NCBI GenBank assembly: GCA_021464245.1
Contig: JADCRB010000068.1
Coordinates: 7,178,134-7,242,133, forward strand
Length of the DNA: 64,000 nt
Reading direction: 5' to 3'
Origin: Carallia brachiata
Taxonomy: Eukaryota > Streptophyta > Magnoliopsida > Malpighiales > Rhizophoraceae
Positions 14,281 to 27,525 of the stretch are shown piece by piece. The first letter of the stretch is position 1. Each line of letters begins with the position of its first letter. A model generated the notes under the pieces. It did not search any database. It had not been told where the DNA came from and saw nothing but the letters and a program-made list of their open reading frames with translations. The position numbers and the translations under genes were made by a program.

Positions 14281-15860
14281 CCCTCCCTCACGCACACACT
14301 ATGCATCTACCGCCGGCCCTCAAGAGTGAAAGGGTTTTGCCTTTTTCTTTACTTATTCCTTAGTCTCTCCCATTCTCAGCTTCCCAAGTTCTACAAGTTA
14401 CCACTTTAAAGCAGTTCTCTTCTGATCGGTAGATTGCTTCTCGTGTTTCTGGTAAGTAAGATTTCTGAATCATGTATTAACAAAATTCATTTTTCCCCAT
14501 TCTTATTTTGTCAGCCCAGAAATCTTTTTTTTTTTCTGATAAATTTCTTTTTGTTTAATCTTTGTTTACTGTTTAATGATGAGGCTTGAATCTGAGACTC
14601 AAAAGTTAAGAGGCCGAAAATTCTCATTTTTTAGCCTTTAAGTAAAAGTTGTCTTCTTCGTAGACATATTCAAGAATGCTTGGTGGTCCTCATCTCTTTT
14701 TAGATGGCCACTAAAAGAGAAGATCTGCTTCTTGAATTGGATACCAACTATTGATCCCAACATGAATTTTTTTTTTTTCGATTTTTTGGGTTGCAGATGA
14801 ATGTTATCGTCAAACTTTGGGGCCTTTCTTTCGAGGCAAAGAGCCGAATGGAGAAATTAATGCTCTTTTCCATTAGATTTGGAACATATCTGTATGTGGA
14901 GAGGTAAGTACTAAGTAGTTGAGGTCTTTAACGGGCACAGAATTGGCTCAAATTTGGATTTGAATGGATGGTTGGAGATGAAAGTTTGGGTTTTGATTAG
15001 GGAGTATCATGATTTGAATATCTCTTCTTCACGTACAAGAAGTTCATCCTGGTGCAATGCAACTTGTGTGTTTACATCATAGCACTCCCCCACCTTTTAT
15101 CTCTTAAACAACTATTGCTATGTCCATTTACTGATGCCTTTTGCAAATTTTATATCTCTTGCAAATTTTTTTTGAGTGGATACGCACATTTGTAACCAGG
15201 CAGATTGTACATACCTTGATTTAAGTGGTAAATTCTACATCTTTCTCTCTTTAAAATTGATATAGGCCCTTAATATCAATAAATAAATAAATAAATAGAT
15301 AAATAATATTGAAGGAGACCCTTTGAAATCACTTTTTTAATACATGACAATGTTTTCATAAAGTATGCAAAGTTGAACATATCATTTTAGATTTATTGCA
15401 TATATAAATTTGTAAAGTATGATATAACCTGTTTATTCAAACACTGTAAGTTAACCATATAAACATCTAGTTTTTGTTTTAGACATAAGTACTGTATATT
15501 ACTAATCTCTATATTTTTTATTTTTGTTTTTGTTAATTGACAGATTTTAAAAAAATCTTGATGACGTCCTAAGTTGCTACAACATCATCATCATTATCAA
15601 TTGATGATACTAGCACCCCAGAGCTGACCTTTCGCGTGTTTTTCGTCGGAATGTTAGGATCTTGAATTACCGGTTTCATCAACCAATACTATGCATTTGT
15701 TGTTGAAATAATTGTCACACCATTTGCATATTTAAGGGCTGCTAGAATTGCAACAAGAAAAGCATGTTTGCAAGTTGTGGAAGAGGTGCATACATTGTCG
15801 CTTTGATCACATCAGTATCCTCTTTTTTGCTAGTGCACACGACTCAGGTATGCTTTTGGT
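14281..15860 (+). pseudogene. Possible spliced gene remnant with oligopeptide-transporter-like segment
   Basis: A C/T-rich leader (14281-14450) ends at a GGTAAGTAAG donor. A TTGCAG acceptor is then followed by an ATG at 14798 and an open stretch to a GTAAGTA donor near 14905. A further block at about 15598-15700 reads DDTSTPELTFRVFFVGMLGS, then a stop, then a GFINQYYAF-like segment. This resembles the N-terminal part of OPT/YSL oligopeptide transporters, where TFR is followed by a first membrane helix. In-frame stops are present and the rest of the transporter is missing. The family call is tentative; a protein search with the three blocks would decide it. Confidence 0.28.
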
Positions 15861-16149
15861 ATTTTACGTTTTTAAGGATTGCATATGCAATGTTAAAAAA
15901 TAACTTTTTCAATGCATGACAATTTCTTCTCTTCAAGTGTGCAAAGTTGAACATATCATTTTAGCTTGATGTCTGAATTTATTGTAAATAACTAATCTCT
16001 ATATTTTTTTTTATTTTTCTTTTTTAGTCCAGTGCGGCACTTTCCTTTCAAAAAAAGGAAGTCAGAGCACCCATTTCGACCAAAAGCATCACTGGAAAGA
16101 GGATTTGATCGAGAATGAAAATGAGGGCAGAATTGTTTTTCTTTTTTAG

Positions 16150-18398
16150 TCGTCCAACCTTTCATTGTAATTGAAATTTGCTTTTCAATGAGTCTTATAC
16201 ACGATTATAGTACATTACTGATGAACACAACATGCTTGTCATGCCAAAATGTTCTAAACTAAGCAAGCTACTTTATGTAACTTAAATGTTTAGTATGTAA
16301 TTTCGATGACTTTCAATCATCTGCACTTGAGTAATGTTAGATGATTATGCGAAAGATGTTTGTTTGATATATTTTGTAATCTTACTTCGATTTTGATAAA
16401 ATAAGATAATCCATATGAAATAGTTGAAATTTCAAGTAATTGTAACCATAAGGCATAACCTGCTGCCACCCAAACTATTTGTTTGAATAGGGCGGAGATA
16501 TTGGCTTTAAATTATACAATTTTTGCATAATTGATTATTTCACTCCATTCTCCATAATTCAAATTGATAAGAGAAAAAATATATATCATGCACGCACCAT
16601 GCCACCACGTATTTAGGGAGCAGTAAGAAACAACACTCTTTCTTGTAAAATGTAACTTTCTTGTAAAATGTATTTTTATGAAGTTTCTATTAAATAATGT
16701 TTGACATAATTATAAAATTGCTATTACAATTGACGTTAACTGATAAAAACGTCCTTAGTGCATTGAAAAAGAGAACCAATTTGTCGTGGAAAGAACAGAC
16801 TAAAGTAACAGAACGAATCACTGATGCATTATTGTAGTATTTCCGTTTTCTTTCAAATGCATTATTGTAGTATTTCCGTTTTCTTTCAAAAAAAAAAAAA
16901 AAAAACCAGTTCAGAGATAACACGATTCATCATTCTAATTTTATTATTGTCTTTTTGCGGAATAATGTTGGTTAACTTTACGCATCTGCAGCGGACGAAA
17001 ATAGAAAATGATGCTTAATGAGCAAGTTATGAACAATCTCTAGGCATGCTTCAAGGGAGCACACAAAATGATGACAACTCATGGAATATCTATGAAGTTC
17101 AGCATTGGTCATTTTAACCTTTCACTCCTTAGTTCTATTTCAGGTCCTTAATATGAGTCATGGAATTGGCAGGCAATAAATTTGTCTTGTGAACGAATTG
17201 GAAGGCCACTGGGCCAAATTACATTTTACATTAAAAAATAAGTCGTAATTATTTATTGTATATTGCTGTTTTATAAATTACTAAAAATATCTATTGACTA
17301 GATGTTATTAGTCAACACTAATAGATTGTCAGAAAAGTCATAATTATCCTGATGTATAAATAATTGGCCTCGTTTTGGCCTCAAAAATCGAGGTTTTGGT
17401 AAGATTTGAAAGCTTGAGCAAAATGGGTATTCTTCTTCTAGCCATTTTTTGGGGGCCTTCGTCGTAGAAAAGCAATTCTTCTTGGGAGATTTGTAGTCTC
17501 ACCGAATTTTCAAAGCATCCATCCACTAGCCACCCCCCCTCCCCCACTTTTTTCTATTTTCTTCTTTTTCTTTTGGATTTTTGGGGACTTTAATCTAAAG
17601 AAATGGAAATTATCTTAGCAAAAAAGAAAAAAAAAAAAAAAGAAGCAAAACCCAAGCTTATGAAACTGGACCAAGGTTTAGCTCTTGAGAAAACCGAGTT
17701 CTTTGCTTGGGTGGCAGATGGAGAAGGTGGTGCTAATGCATTATAAGCGTCGCTAGGGCGCATGAGACAGCGGCAAATAAGCAAGTCGGGGCGAGCCGAG
17801 ACCTGGTTGGAGGCTCTTTTCGGTGTCAAAGGAAAGAAAAGGATGGCCAGAAGGAGGAGGTCATACTCCACCATCAGCGGCTCCTTTTAGTCTTTCGCAA
17901 TTACTTCATCTACAACGTCGTCGTCCTCCGCTAGATTATACCGGGGCAATTTCGCCCCTTTGTGTCATTTTCCATGGCATTTATGTTATTAAATGCAACT
18001 TTCTTTAAAAATTAACGGAGGATGTAGTACATGATATTTTTAATAATTTATAAAATAACGGTATGTGATGTGTAATTATAACTTATTTTGAAGATATAAA
18101 ATGTAGTGTATCAAAGGCTACTGGAGGCTGCAAAATGCATGTTGATTCAATAGAAGTACCCAGTTTCATGTTTAAGACTACCATGTCATATTGCCTCTAA
18201 ACATCTCCATACTGGAGCACAACAATGCGAAAGCAACGAAAAGGAAATCACCGAGATTTCACACTGCATCCATGTCATTCATGACAAGGAATTTGGTATA
18301 ATCCTCGAGCCAAGGGACAGCCCTTCAGTGCCGTTTTGTGGTCATTAAAAAAAAAAAAAAAGATTCCATAAAGGGAGTAAAATAACTTGTTCACATTG
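16150..18398. other. Intergenic with a 33-bp tandem duplication
   Basis: No gene seen. A perfect two-copy tandem repeat of 33 bases lies at 16824-16856 and 16857-16889, followed by an A-run, which suggests replication slippage. Short ORFs at 17344-17547 and 17590-17874 on the minus strand are not recognisable. Confidence 0.5.
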
Positions 18399-18645
18399 CT
18401 AGGAATTCATTAAAACAAAAGGTAAACACTTTGGGGAGACATTCATTAAACACTTTAGGGAGACATTCATGTATGTGAAAGCAGTTTCTTTCATCCCTGT
18501 CATGAGACGTAAAATGACATCACTATTTTGCTTATGGCAGGCCTCCGCAGCGCCTGGCCCAAGGGCAACGCCGCCCCCCCCCCCCCCCCACTGATGCTTA
18601 TAATTGTCGATGTAGAAGATTGCGTCCGCCAAATGTGATTCAATA

Positions 18646-19020
18646 TCATCGAACAGTTTTAAATTGGCATTGACTTTTTGAACGCCAAACCTTATAGTAT
18701 TTAAAGCACTGATGTAGACTTGAAAGCACAACCTCATTTCCATGGATCCATGGACGTCCTAATAACATCTTGTACATGGTGCATGCATGGATCATATGGA
18801 ATAGAGTGCTAGAAATATGGTCATTAATGGTTAGGTCCAGACGAATCATACCAATTGCTTTTTGTCCTCTTTGGTTGAAGTCATGAATCATCAAGCGACT
18901 CTTTGATAATTCATCAATGTTAATGCCAAGCTCCGTCATAGTGGATTTTAGCATGATATTGACTGCTGAGCCATCGTCGATCAGGATGCAACAAATCTTC
19001 TGCTTTTTTGTGTATCCCAA
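18646..19020 (-). pseudogene. Retroviral-type aspartic protease domain of Ty3/gypsy element
   Basis: A 124-residue open segment contains the retropepsin layout: an active-site-like ILIDDGSAVNIM (the usual plant gypsy form is LIDGGSSxNI, with the catalytic Asp present), a middle strand region and the closing motif MLLGRPWIHG. In a living element it would cut the Gag-Pol polyprotein. The downstream part (18399-18645) continues in another frame with ESHLADAIFYID, a segment commonly seen after the protease in these elements. A frame change and the missing reverse transcriptase make it a dead copy. Confidence 0.8.
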
Positions 19021-19779
19021 TACATAGAGTGGTCAATTGTGGGACTTGGATCCTAACAAAAGATCATCATCTGTGAATGAAATAGCTGAGTAGCATGTGA
19101 CGTGATCTTGGGCTATCTGATCCCCCGTTGAGCTAGAATCACCTGAAGGCAAAGATTCTGTTAAGGTATAAAGAGCCTTGTCGAGTTGGTTTCGCTAGAC
19201 TTCGATTGATTGTAAAGCCAAAAGCAATTGAGGGTTGGTGAGAAGGGTATGGAGAGCTTCATATACCTTATCTATCATCGAATTTTGGCATCGTGTGGTT
19301 CCTCCCTTCAGTGTGTTGTTTCTTTTGATGGACTCAAAGTGATGGTGGTCTGGTTGGTCGAGGTTACATCTTCCTGGTCTAGAAAATTTTATCTTGATTT
19401 TTGAGCTTCATGATTAGTTCCTTCAAGACCAAACATTTCCCGATTAGATGGCTTACTATGTGGTGATACTTGAAAAATTTCGGGTCATTGACCCGATCCT
19501 TCTCATTAGGCTGCTTACACTCTAGGAGTTTGATCAATTTCGCCCCCAAGAGTTGGTCAAGAATGTTTGAGACATCTGAGTTGGGGAACGGATATTTCTT
19601 CTACTCTAATTCTCGCAACATCACCTTATGTCTTTCTTGTTGTTTCGACCGATTTGTCAGCATGGGAGGGTTCACCTTCACCTTAGCTCCTACTTTTACT
19701 GGTGCGGTGTCAACGGTCATCACATTCTTGCCTTTTTCCTGAGTTGTTAGGCTTCTTAGTTTCCCTTCTGCTTCCCTGC

Positions 19780-20360
19780 TAGTCCAATTGGATGGGACTC
19801 GTGCCTCCGAAAGTATGGATGCTTATCTCCATGTCGTGTGCGCGGGTCGCCAATTCTTCAAAAGTGTGAGGTTTGATGCATTGCAGGATGTATAACAGCT
19901 CCTATTGCATCCCATGAATACACATCTACACAATAGAAGTCTTCGTCAAGCGATCCTTACAGTCCAGACAGAGAGTTTGCCATCTATTTATGTACCAGAC
20001 AACGAGTTCTCCTTTTTTTTGCTTGGTGCTGGTAAGCTCCATCGTGCTTACCATTCTCCGAGTGCTAAAGAATCTATTGAGGAACTCTTGTTGTAGTTAC
20101 TTCCAACTGTCGATTGATTCTAGTTTAAGGTTTATGAACCAGGTAAAGGCGATATCCCTAAGTGAATGAACGAACTGTTTCACCAACAGATTTTTGTAAG
20201 TTTCTGCATTGTTGCAGATTTCAATGAAGTGAGCGATATGTTGTTTAGGATCACCTGGTCTATCGAATTGTTGAAATTTAGGCAGCTGGTAGCCCAAAGG
20301 TATGCTGAGATTTTCAATCCACCTAATGTACGGTTTGATGTACGTCTGTGATCCTTAGAA
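19780..20360 (-). pseudogene. Retrotransposon gag domain (Ty3/gypsy)
   Basis: The best open segment (20297-20097) reads PKFQQFDRPGDPKQHIAHFI, then VKQFVHSLRDIAFTWF and SIDSW, the standard core of the plant retrotransposon gag family. Downstream in shifted frames come NRFFSTRR, ELTSTKQKKGE and FEELATRAHDMEIS, all typical of the gag C-terminal half. Gag forms the virus-like particle of an LTR retrotransposon. At least one stop (just after IDSWK) and one frame break show it is non-functional. Confidence 0.82.
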
Positions 20361-20720
20361 TGATGCAGTTTGTTGTAAGCAGATTGTATTTGCTATCATA
20401 TTTTGTAATTACTAGACAGATAGCGAGACTACAGAATTTGAAGATGACAGTTGTGTGGAACTGCCTGGTTGCTTTTCTGCAGTGGAGTCGTCAGCTGACG
20501 TTACTTCTAGAGTGAAACTGAGTAGATATGGTTGCTCCTCACGGTTTCAAGATCAACTTGGATTGGAGCTTTTCCTTTGAGAGCGACGATCAATTGTTCT
20601 CTTTCCTCAAAAACTCTGATCAACTGTGAGATTCTGTTCTCCAACTCTGTGATCCTTTCCTCTATACTGGTCGTGTTGGTCATCATGACTGCGACGATGT
20701 TAGTGTTAGCAGATGACGCT

Positions 20721-21681
20721 TTGTAGAAGACTGGAGTAGATGATTCTTCTGCTTCCTCCGTGTTTATTTCTGTGGAATGGATCGATTGCTGGCGTTTTGA
20801 GGGCTTTGTTGCGTTGCCCCCGACTTCGATTGGAATGAGTGATCGACTTCTCCATTCAGTGAGAGAGTCGGGGGAGAAATCTTATTGCCACGTGAGCTGT
20901 CGATTCTCCGTTTTGATATTTTGTTGTGTTTGGACAGGGCCATAGGAGTTTATTCTCAGATAGACTAACTGGACTTTATTGAGAGTCTTAGGAGGTTTAA
21001 TCTCAGACAAATATTTAATATTTTAATATTTTAAATTTTTACTCTCGCATATCCCAATTTTAAGTAACTGAGAGTATAAATCTAAAATATATTTAAAAAT
21101 AAATATATTAAATATTTTGGGTAGTATATATAGAGTATCTCCCTTAATGGAGATTGGGGAGAATACGCCCAGTATACGAAAATGTAAGGAAAGGTAAAAG
21201 TTTTTAAAATGGAATTTGGAATGCAAAGTTTTATAAAAAGGGGGTTCGAACCACTGACACAAAGGTTTTTAACCCTTTAATTTAATCAACTGAGGTACTT
21301 GTTGTTGTTCATAGGTTTGGCTCATTGCATATTTATTGGCAATGAATAGTGAAATGGGACAAACAACATTAATCAGTCGGCCACATTAGGTGGCTGATCT
21401 TTCGCCGGCCAATTGCAGACTATTTGAATTTTTTTTTTTTAATACTTTACACCAACATTTTTTAAAGTTAATAAAAGCCTACCATGAGTTTGATCTTTTC
21501 GATGTATAAACTTATAAATTAAGAGTAACGTCATTCCCACAAATAAATCTTACAAATAATAAAGGCGCAATTAATTTTCATTACTACACTCAACAGGATG
21601 AAATTAGGAAATTGACTTTGAGGGAATTAAGGTTAAAAAAAAAAAAAAAACACTTTTTTCTTAACGGTGCCGAAAGCAGTG
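20721..21681. other. Intergenic between gypsy remnant and subtilase
   Basis: No gene supported. 20940-21300 could be an eroded LTR or leader of the neighbouring gypsy remnant, but I found no second copy to prove it. Confidence 0.35.
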
Positions 21682-21690
21682 TATAAAAAG
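21682..21690 (+). promoter_or_regulatory. Putative TATA box of subtilase gene
   Basis: TATAAAAAG lies 106 bases upstream of the subtilase start codon. This fits a plant core promoter with a 5' leader of about 75 bases. Confidence 0.5.
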
Positions 21691-21795
21691 GGGGTGGAAG
21701 CGTCCAAAAAGCAGGAAAGAAGTAGAGACCCTTTTTGCTTTCCTTCTTAAGATTATTATAGGTGACTAGAACAAAGATCAATCAAAGGCAAAAAA

Positions 21796-24700
21796 ATGTG
21801 GAGGCTTCCAACTTTCTCACTTCTAACCTTGTTATGCCTTCTTTCCTGTCATTTTCAGGCTCCAATTTTTGCTATAGAAAAGGTTAGCAATATTTGTGTT
21901 GAACATTTCGATGCCTTGTAAAACTACAATTACGTCTTTCAACGATTACTGCAAACAATCCCCTTGATTGCCATGGTTTTGAAATAAAAACAAGCACAAA
22001 GATTCTTCCTTTGGAATTTTTTAAATTGTGCCTTTCATTCACAAGTTCGTAATTTTCTTAATGATAAGACCAAAAACTATCACACAATTTTCTCACCATA
22101 TCTTATTGGATTTCTATTTCTCCGTCTCTCTCTATTTTTTTTTTCCAAATTAAACCTTAACATACACACTATAAGTAGCTCTCCTTTTTACTATAATTAT
22201 TGCTCCCAAATTCAAACTTAAGACCTCTTGTAATTCTATAGATTAATCCAACTTGAGACACATATCTTGGCAAATGACTTGAACAGAAGTTTCTTTCATG
22301 CAGTCTTACATAGTGTACATGGGATCACATGCACATGGCCCAGATCCTACGATGTCTGACATCGAGACCGCGTCAACTTCTCATTATGAATTACTGGGAT
22401 CAGTTTGCAAAAGGTTAGTTAGTTAGCATGTATGTTTCATATTTTCTTAATGTTGGATTCATTAATTGGATCATATCTTATTTGACACTAAACAATTTGT
22501 TCGTCGTATGCAATATAAAAATTTTTATAATAGCATAGAGAATGCTAAGGAGAAAATATTGTACTCTTATACCAAAAACATCAACGGCTTTGCTGCAATC
22601 CTTGAGGAGGCAGAAGCAGAAGAACTTGCAAGTATGCCCTATCTTAAATTTTGGTCAACAAATGCACAAAATCAACATTTTAATGTCGTTTTGTTATTTC
22701 AATAAATGTAGAGCATCCAAATGTGGTATCTGTTTTCTTGAACGAAGAAGTGGAGTTACAAACAACACACTCATGGAATTTTCTTGGATTAGAAAGAGAG
22801 AGTTACATACCTAAGTCCTCTCTTTGGAGAAGTGCAAAATTTGGTAAAGATGCAATCATTGGGAATATTGATACAGGTAAGGAGCATTGTCGTAATTTTT
22901 CAATTTGTTTGAAGTTTGTTGCGTATCAAATTTATTATACAATTCAATTCAAATTTAGTGGGAGAATTTAATTTGATTGCTTGGTATATATTTGTTTTAA
23001 AAGATAATTTACTTGATTTTGTTTGTTTAGAGGAGACACCTTTAAGTCGATAATTGATAAATTCAATTCTCATAATTTTTTTTTTTAGTATTACCAATTC
23101 TACCACTTAAGCATCTTTTTGGAGCGTCAAGATTCAATTGAATTATTTTACTTTTGCACTCTTACGCTATGTTGAGATAAAATTTTTTGGGGAGAGAAAA
23201 GTGAGGGAGGAAAGTGGGGGAGAGGATTATTGGAGAAGAGAGATATTTTTGATTATCTCTTATATTTGGAAAGAAATAATGGGAGAAATAAAAACTATCA
23301 ATTCTTCTGTGTGGCAAAAGGGTAGAAACTAAAAGAGAAGAAAATAAAATATATTAGAATAATAATTTTATTCTTAATAATAAATTTTATTTAAATGTTT
23401 CGTTTAAGATAAATTATAATTTCAAATTATATGAGGTAATTCAGTCATTTAATAAATTTAATAGGGGAACCAATAACTTTCCTCCCATTTTTTGGAGTGT
23501 TGATTTTAGTGGACTAAAGAGATTAGAAATTAAAAACTTTCTTTTCCCTACTTTTTAAACATTTTTAAATGTAATAATTTACCCTAATCCACTTACTTTC
23601 CTCTCTCTCTCTCCCTCTTTTCTCTCCTCCCAAGGATGTTAATGTCGAATATAGATTTAAGAGGAATTGAATTTTTATTGAATCCTTATTTTATAAGAAA
23701 GTTTATGGCATTTTCTCTCTCTCTTTCTCTCTCTATGTATATATAGGTGTTTGGCCAGATTCAAAGAGCTTCAGTGATGAAGGAGTAGGTCCAATTCCAT
23801 CAAGATGGCGAGGCTCTTGTCAAAAAGATAAAACACGGGTTCGCTGCAATCGGTATATTTCTTTCTTTCATTTTTTCTTCGTAAAGTAACCTACAAAACC
23901 TTATTAATTTTGAACAAACAAAAAGCCAAAAAATTATGTCACTTTACAACAAATAATCATCATCATCATTATTATTATTTCATTTTATTTATTTATTTAT
24001 TTATTTATTTGCTGAAGGCTCAATTAGCTCTTTTTTCCCTCTTTCGGTTTCTGAAAAAAACTTAATCTAGCAATCAATTTGGTTAAGAGTTAATATCTTG
24101 CCAAGTTATTTATTGATTCCCCTTTTTACTAATTTTTATTAATAACTAAACTTCATTATGATATTACCAGCATATTTAGTTGTAATTTATTTTGTTTATC
24201 CATTAATATTCCTCGTGGGGTCATAAATTGCAAAATGAGGATAGCTTTCTTTCTGTCATTAAAACATGAAATATTTTAAGTTTTTGTGTCTTAAGAGAGT
24301 TAGCTGTAAGTTGGAATTTCGTAAATTGTACTCGGAAAGTTAAATCGATGCAGAAGGTATAAAGATAATTGTCTAATGTCATAAACAATTGTTATAATAC
24401 AAATGCCCAGGAAGTTAATTTCGGCTAGGTACTTCAACAAAGCTGCTTTGGCTGAATTGGCTACATTGCATCTTAGTCCCGATTCTTCCTTTTACACGTC
24501 ACGTGACAACGACGGCCATGGAACGCACACCTTATCAACTGCAGGAGGTAACTAAACCATTTTACTTTTTGGTGAATGGTCTATGCTAGTTCAGGATTTA
24601 AATCCTTACGGTGCACTACCATATATATGGCTGGAAGCAGGGAATTTTGTTCCAGGAGCAAATATGTTTGGCCTTGGCAATGGAACTGCCAAGGGGGGAT

Positions 24701-26923
24701 CACCAAATGCTAGAGTAGCAGCTTACAAGGCATGCTGGCACTTGGGTCATTATGGCGTTAAATGTATGATTGCAGACGTTATGGCTGCTATGGATGTTGC
24801 AATATACGATGGGGTGGATGTCATCTCACTCTCTCTTGGTAGCAAGGTGCCTAGGCAATTCTATAGCGATGGCCAAGCTATTGCTGCCTTCCATGCTATT
24901 CAGAAAGGCATTGTTGTGGTTGCTTCTGGTGGTAACAGGGACCGACACCAGGGGAATTAGAGAATGTCACACCTTGGATGTTAACTGTTGGTGCTGCCAC
25001 AATTGATCGTCAATTTACATCCAATGTGGCACTGGGAAATGGAAAGCGACTGAATGTAATCAAGATTGTTGCTTTGTTGCCATATGAAAAAAATATTGCA
25101 CACTTTAAAGTCCATGGGTAGCGCTTTTTCTAGCAACATTCAACACTAAAGGAGTTATTGAGTTAATTTGCTGTCATTTTTTCTGTTACCAGGGAGTGAG
25201 CCTTTCAACTAATGGATTTGCAAAAAAAAATTCTATCCATTAATCACCGGTGAGAAAGCCAGCAATGATTCAGCTGAGGCTGAGAGTCCGTAAGTAACTG
25301 ATTTTATTGCTTTGTTTCTTTCTCTGTTTTTTTTTTTTTTTTTTGGAATAACCATCTATTGATCAATGTTAGTTTATGTTGCATCATAATTACCAAAAAA
25401 ATGATGCAGTCATATATGTGGACCTGGGACACTCGATCGGAAAAAGGTTAGAGGAAAAATATTAGTTTGCCCCAGTAATGAACTTGACAGAAGTGAATTA
25501 GAACTTGAGGCTTTGCGAGTTGGTGCTATCGGGATGATCGTAACAAATGATAAAGACGATCACAACAAAATCACAGCTTACCCATACAAGCTTCCAGCAG
25601 TAGACCTCAATCTCGCTGATAGTGAATTAACTGCTTACTACATCGAATCCACCAAGTAACTCTACATGAACTCTATCTTTTTCGGTAAATACATAAATTC
25701 TATGTCTCTGCCTAAGAATACATACATTTATAGGCATATGTTCACAATATGGGTCACCGAATATAGATAGGTACATTTATGTGCATATGCATGGCAGGAA
25801 TGCTGTTGCACGTATTGACGGCTCAAGGACATTTCTAAAGGCAAAACCAGCGCCAGCAGTACCAAGTTTCTCTTGCAGGGGTCCCAATCGTATGGATGAA
25901 TCAATTCTCAAGGTTAGCTTTTGATTATCAATTGTGATTTCATAAATAATATGTTATATATAATAATTTGATATGCTATGCACTGACAAATAAAATATGT
26001 TACATTTCTCACAGCCTGACATCATTGCTCCTGGGGTTAATATAATCGCTGCAAACAGTTTAGACTTAGGAGGGAAGAGTCAGAGTCCTTACACGTTCAA
26101 GAGTGGGACTTCAATGGCAGCTCCTCACGTCGCTGGTGTTGTTGGCCTTCTCAAATCAGTCCATCCAAATTGGAGTCCTGCTGCTATTCAATCTGCAATC
26201 ATAACAACTGGTATTAAAGATTGTTCATTGTGTGCTATTTTAAACAAGATTGAAAAAACAAATTACTTGTATAAACTATTAAGTGGGCAACCAAAGTGTT
26301 CTTTTCCCATGACTACACTAAACAACTTTTTTCTTTTTCTTTTTCTTTTTTTTTTTCATGCAGCAAGAACAACGGATAACAATAATCAGTCATTGCTTGA
26401 TTTAGCCAACAATCGCAAAGCAACTCCTTTTGCTCGTGGAGCAGGATATTTAAATCCAAGTGATGCAGCAGATCCCGGCTTGGTTTATGACTTAAAAGTG
26501 GATGACTACTTAAATTATTTATGTGCTCGTGGCTACAATCAGAGACAAATCAAATTGATTTTTTCTAAACCATACTCGTGTCCAAAGTCGTTAAGATTGG
26601 TGGACTTCAACTATCCTTCAATTACTGTTCCCAATCTCAACAACTCAATAATAGTCAAGCGAACAATTAAAAATGTTGGCTCTCCCAACACATATACTGT
26701 CCATGTTAAGGCACCAAAAGGAGTCAAAGTTTACGTAAAGCCTACAAGCTTGAAGTTTAAGAAAGTTGGGGAAGCAAAAGAGTTCCAAGTTACTATGAGA
26801 GTTGATAGCGAGAAACAACCAAACGGATATGTATTTGGAGAGCTAACATGGTATGATGGTAAACACCAAGTGACAAGCCCCTTGGTTGTGAAGCACGAGC
26901 ACCAGCAAGATGATGTGCAATAA
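21796..26923 (+). CDS. Subtilisin-like serine protease (S8 subtilase), 12 exons, two frameshifts
   Basis: Secreted plant subtilase. Exons read from splice sites: 21796-21882, 22304-22413, 22534-22631, 22712-22876, 23747-23852, 24411-24547, 24641-25055, 25193-25289, 25410-25655, 25798-25912, 26015-26210, 26364-26923. Exon 1 is a signal peptide (MWRLPTFSLLTLL then a small-residue end). Exons 2-4 hold the I9 propeptide (SYIVYMGSH, YSYTKNINGFAA). Catalytic residues are Asp in IIGNIDTG (exon 4), His in GHGTHT (exon 6) and Ser in SGTSMAAPHVAG (exon 11). Exons 9-10 carry the PA domain, and exon 12 the Fn3-like C-terminus starting near FNYPSITVPNL. The exons total 2332 bases, two short of a multiple of three. 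The two lesions are a missing base after 24936 (normally the GNEGP codons) and a slip in the A-run 25222-25230. With both allowed for, the length is about 777 residues, normal for the family. Either the gene is recently broken or these are assembly errors. Confidence 0.9.
23160..23645. repeat. MITE-like inverted repeat in subtilase intron 4
   Basis: Near 23190 the plus strand reads GGGGAGAGAAAAGTGAGGGA. Near 23600-23635 it reads CTCTCCCTCTTTTCTCTCCT. These form complementary purine/pyrimidine arms around an AT-rich middle. The arrangement is typical of a small non-autonomous DNA transposon inserted in an intron. I did not find the exact ends. Confidence 0.5.
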
Positions 26924-26981
26924 TTATCTTTGGGAAAATGTACATGGCCGCAATATTGTGGTGGTCACCATCCATACATTC

Positions 26982-26987
26982 AATAAA
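26982..26987 (+). terminator. Poly(A) signal of subtilase gene
   Basis: AATAAA lies 59 bases after the stop codon. Confidence 0.5.
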
Positions 26988-27519
26988 AAATGACAACCTC
27001 CCGAAAGACTGCACAATATTTCAATTTCATAAAATTGTAATTCTTAATTTTTCTTTTAGGTTTTACCCTCCTTGGTAACCGAAAAAGAAAAAAAAAAGAC
27101 AACAAAACCAACAATTTTAACAAACAATTAATATTATAAAGTCAACATTACTAAATATATGTTTTCTTGTGATTCTTTTTTTTTTATTTTGTTCATTAGG
27201 AATTTCTCAAAATACTGCAGACTATTTTCAAATAGTTAATTATATTTTATCGGTAGAAGGTTTCAAAATCCTCTGCTTACAATTTCATTGGTTACAATAA
27301 TTAGTCTTAAAAAAATTTTTAAGGTAAATATTATAAAAAATGTATTGAACAATCACATGAGAGATAAATTATTAAATGGTTGAATTAATGATTATTTATA
27401 TAGATTAAATTCTATCTTATTATCAAAAAAATCAAAAATACTTTTGAAACATAAAGCTTCATAAAATATAATTATAAATTATTCAAATTAATTACTATAA
27501 TTTTTTATGAGAAAAGAAA
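26988..27519. other. AT-rich intergenic
   Basis: Nothing recognisable beyond AT-rich sequence. Confidence 0.4.
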
Positions 27520-27525
27520 CATAAA

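Larger units (their letters stand above)
18399..20720 (-). mobile_element. Ty3/gypsy retrotransposon remnant (gag to protease)
   Basis: Read on the minus strand, this stretch has the order of a Ty3/gypsy polyprotein: gag (about 20360 down to 19780), a linker, then the aspartic protease (19020 down to 18646). Stops and frame changes occur throughout. I see no reverse transcriptase, RNase H or integrase, and no flanking LTR pair, so both ends are missing or too diverged. It lies 1 kb upstream of the subtilase gene in the opposite orientation. Confidence 0.8.
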
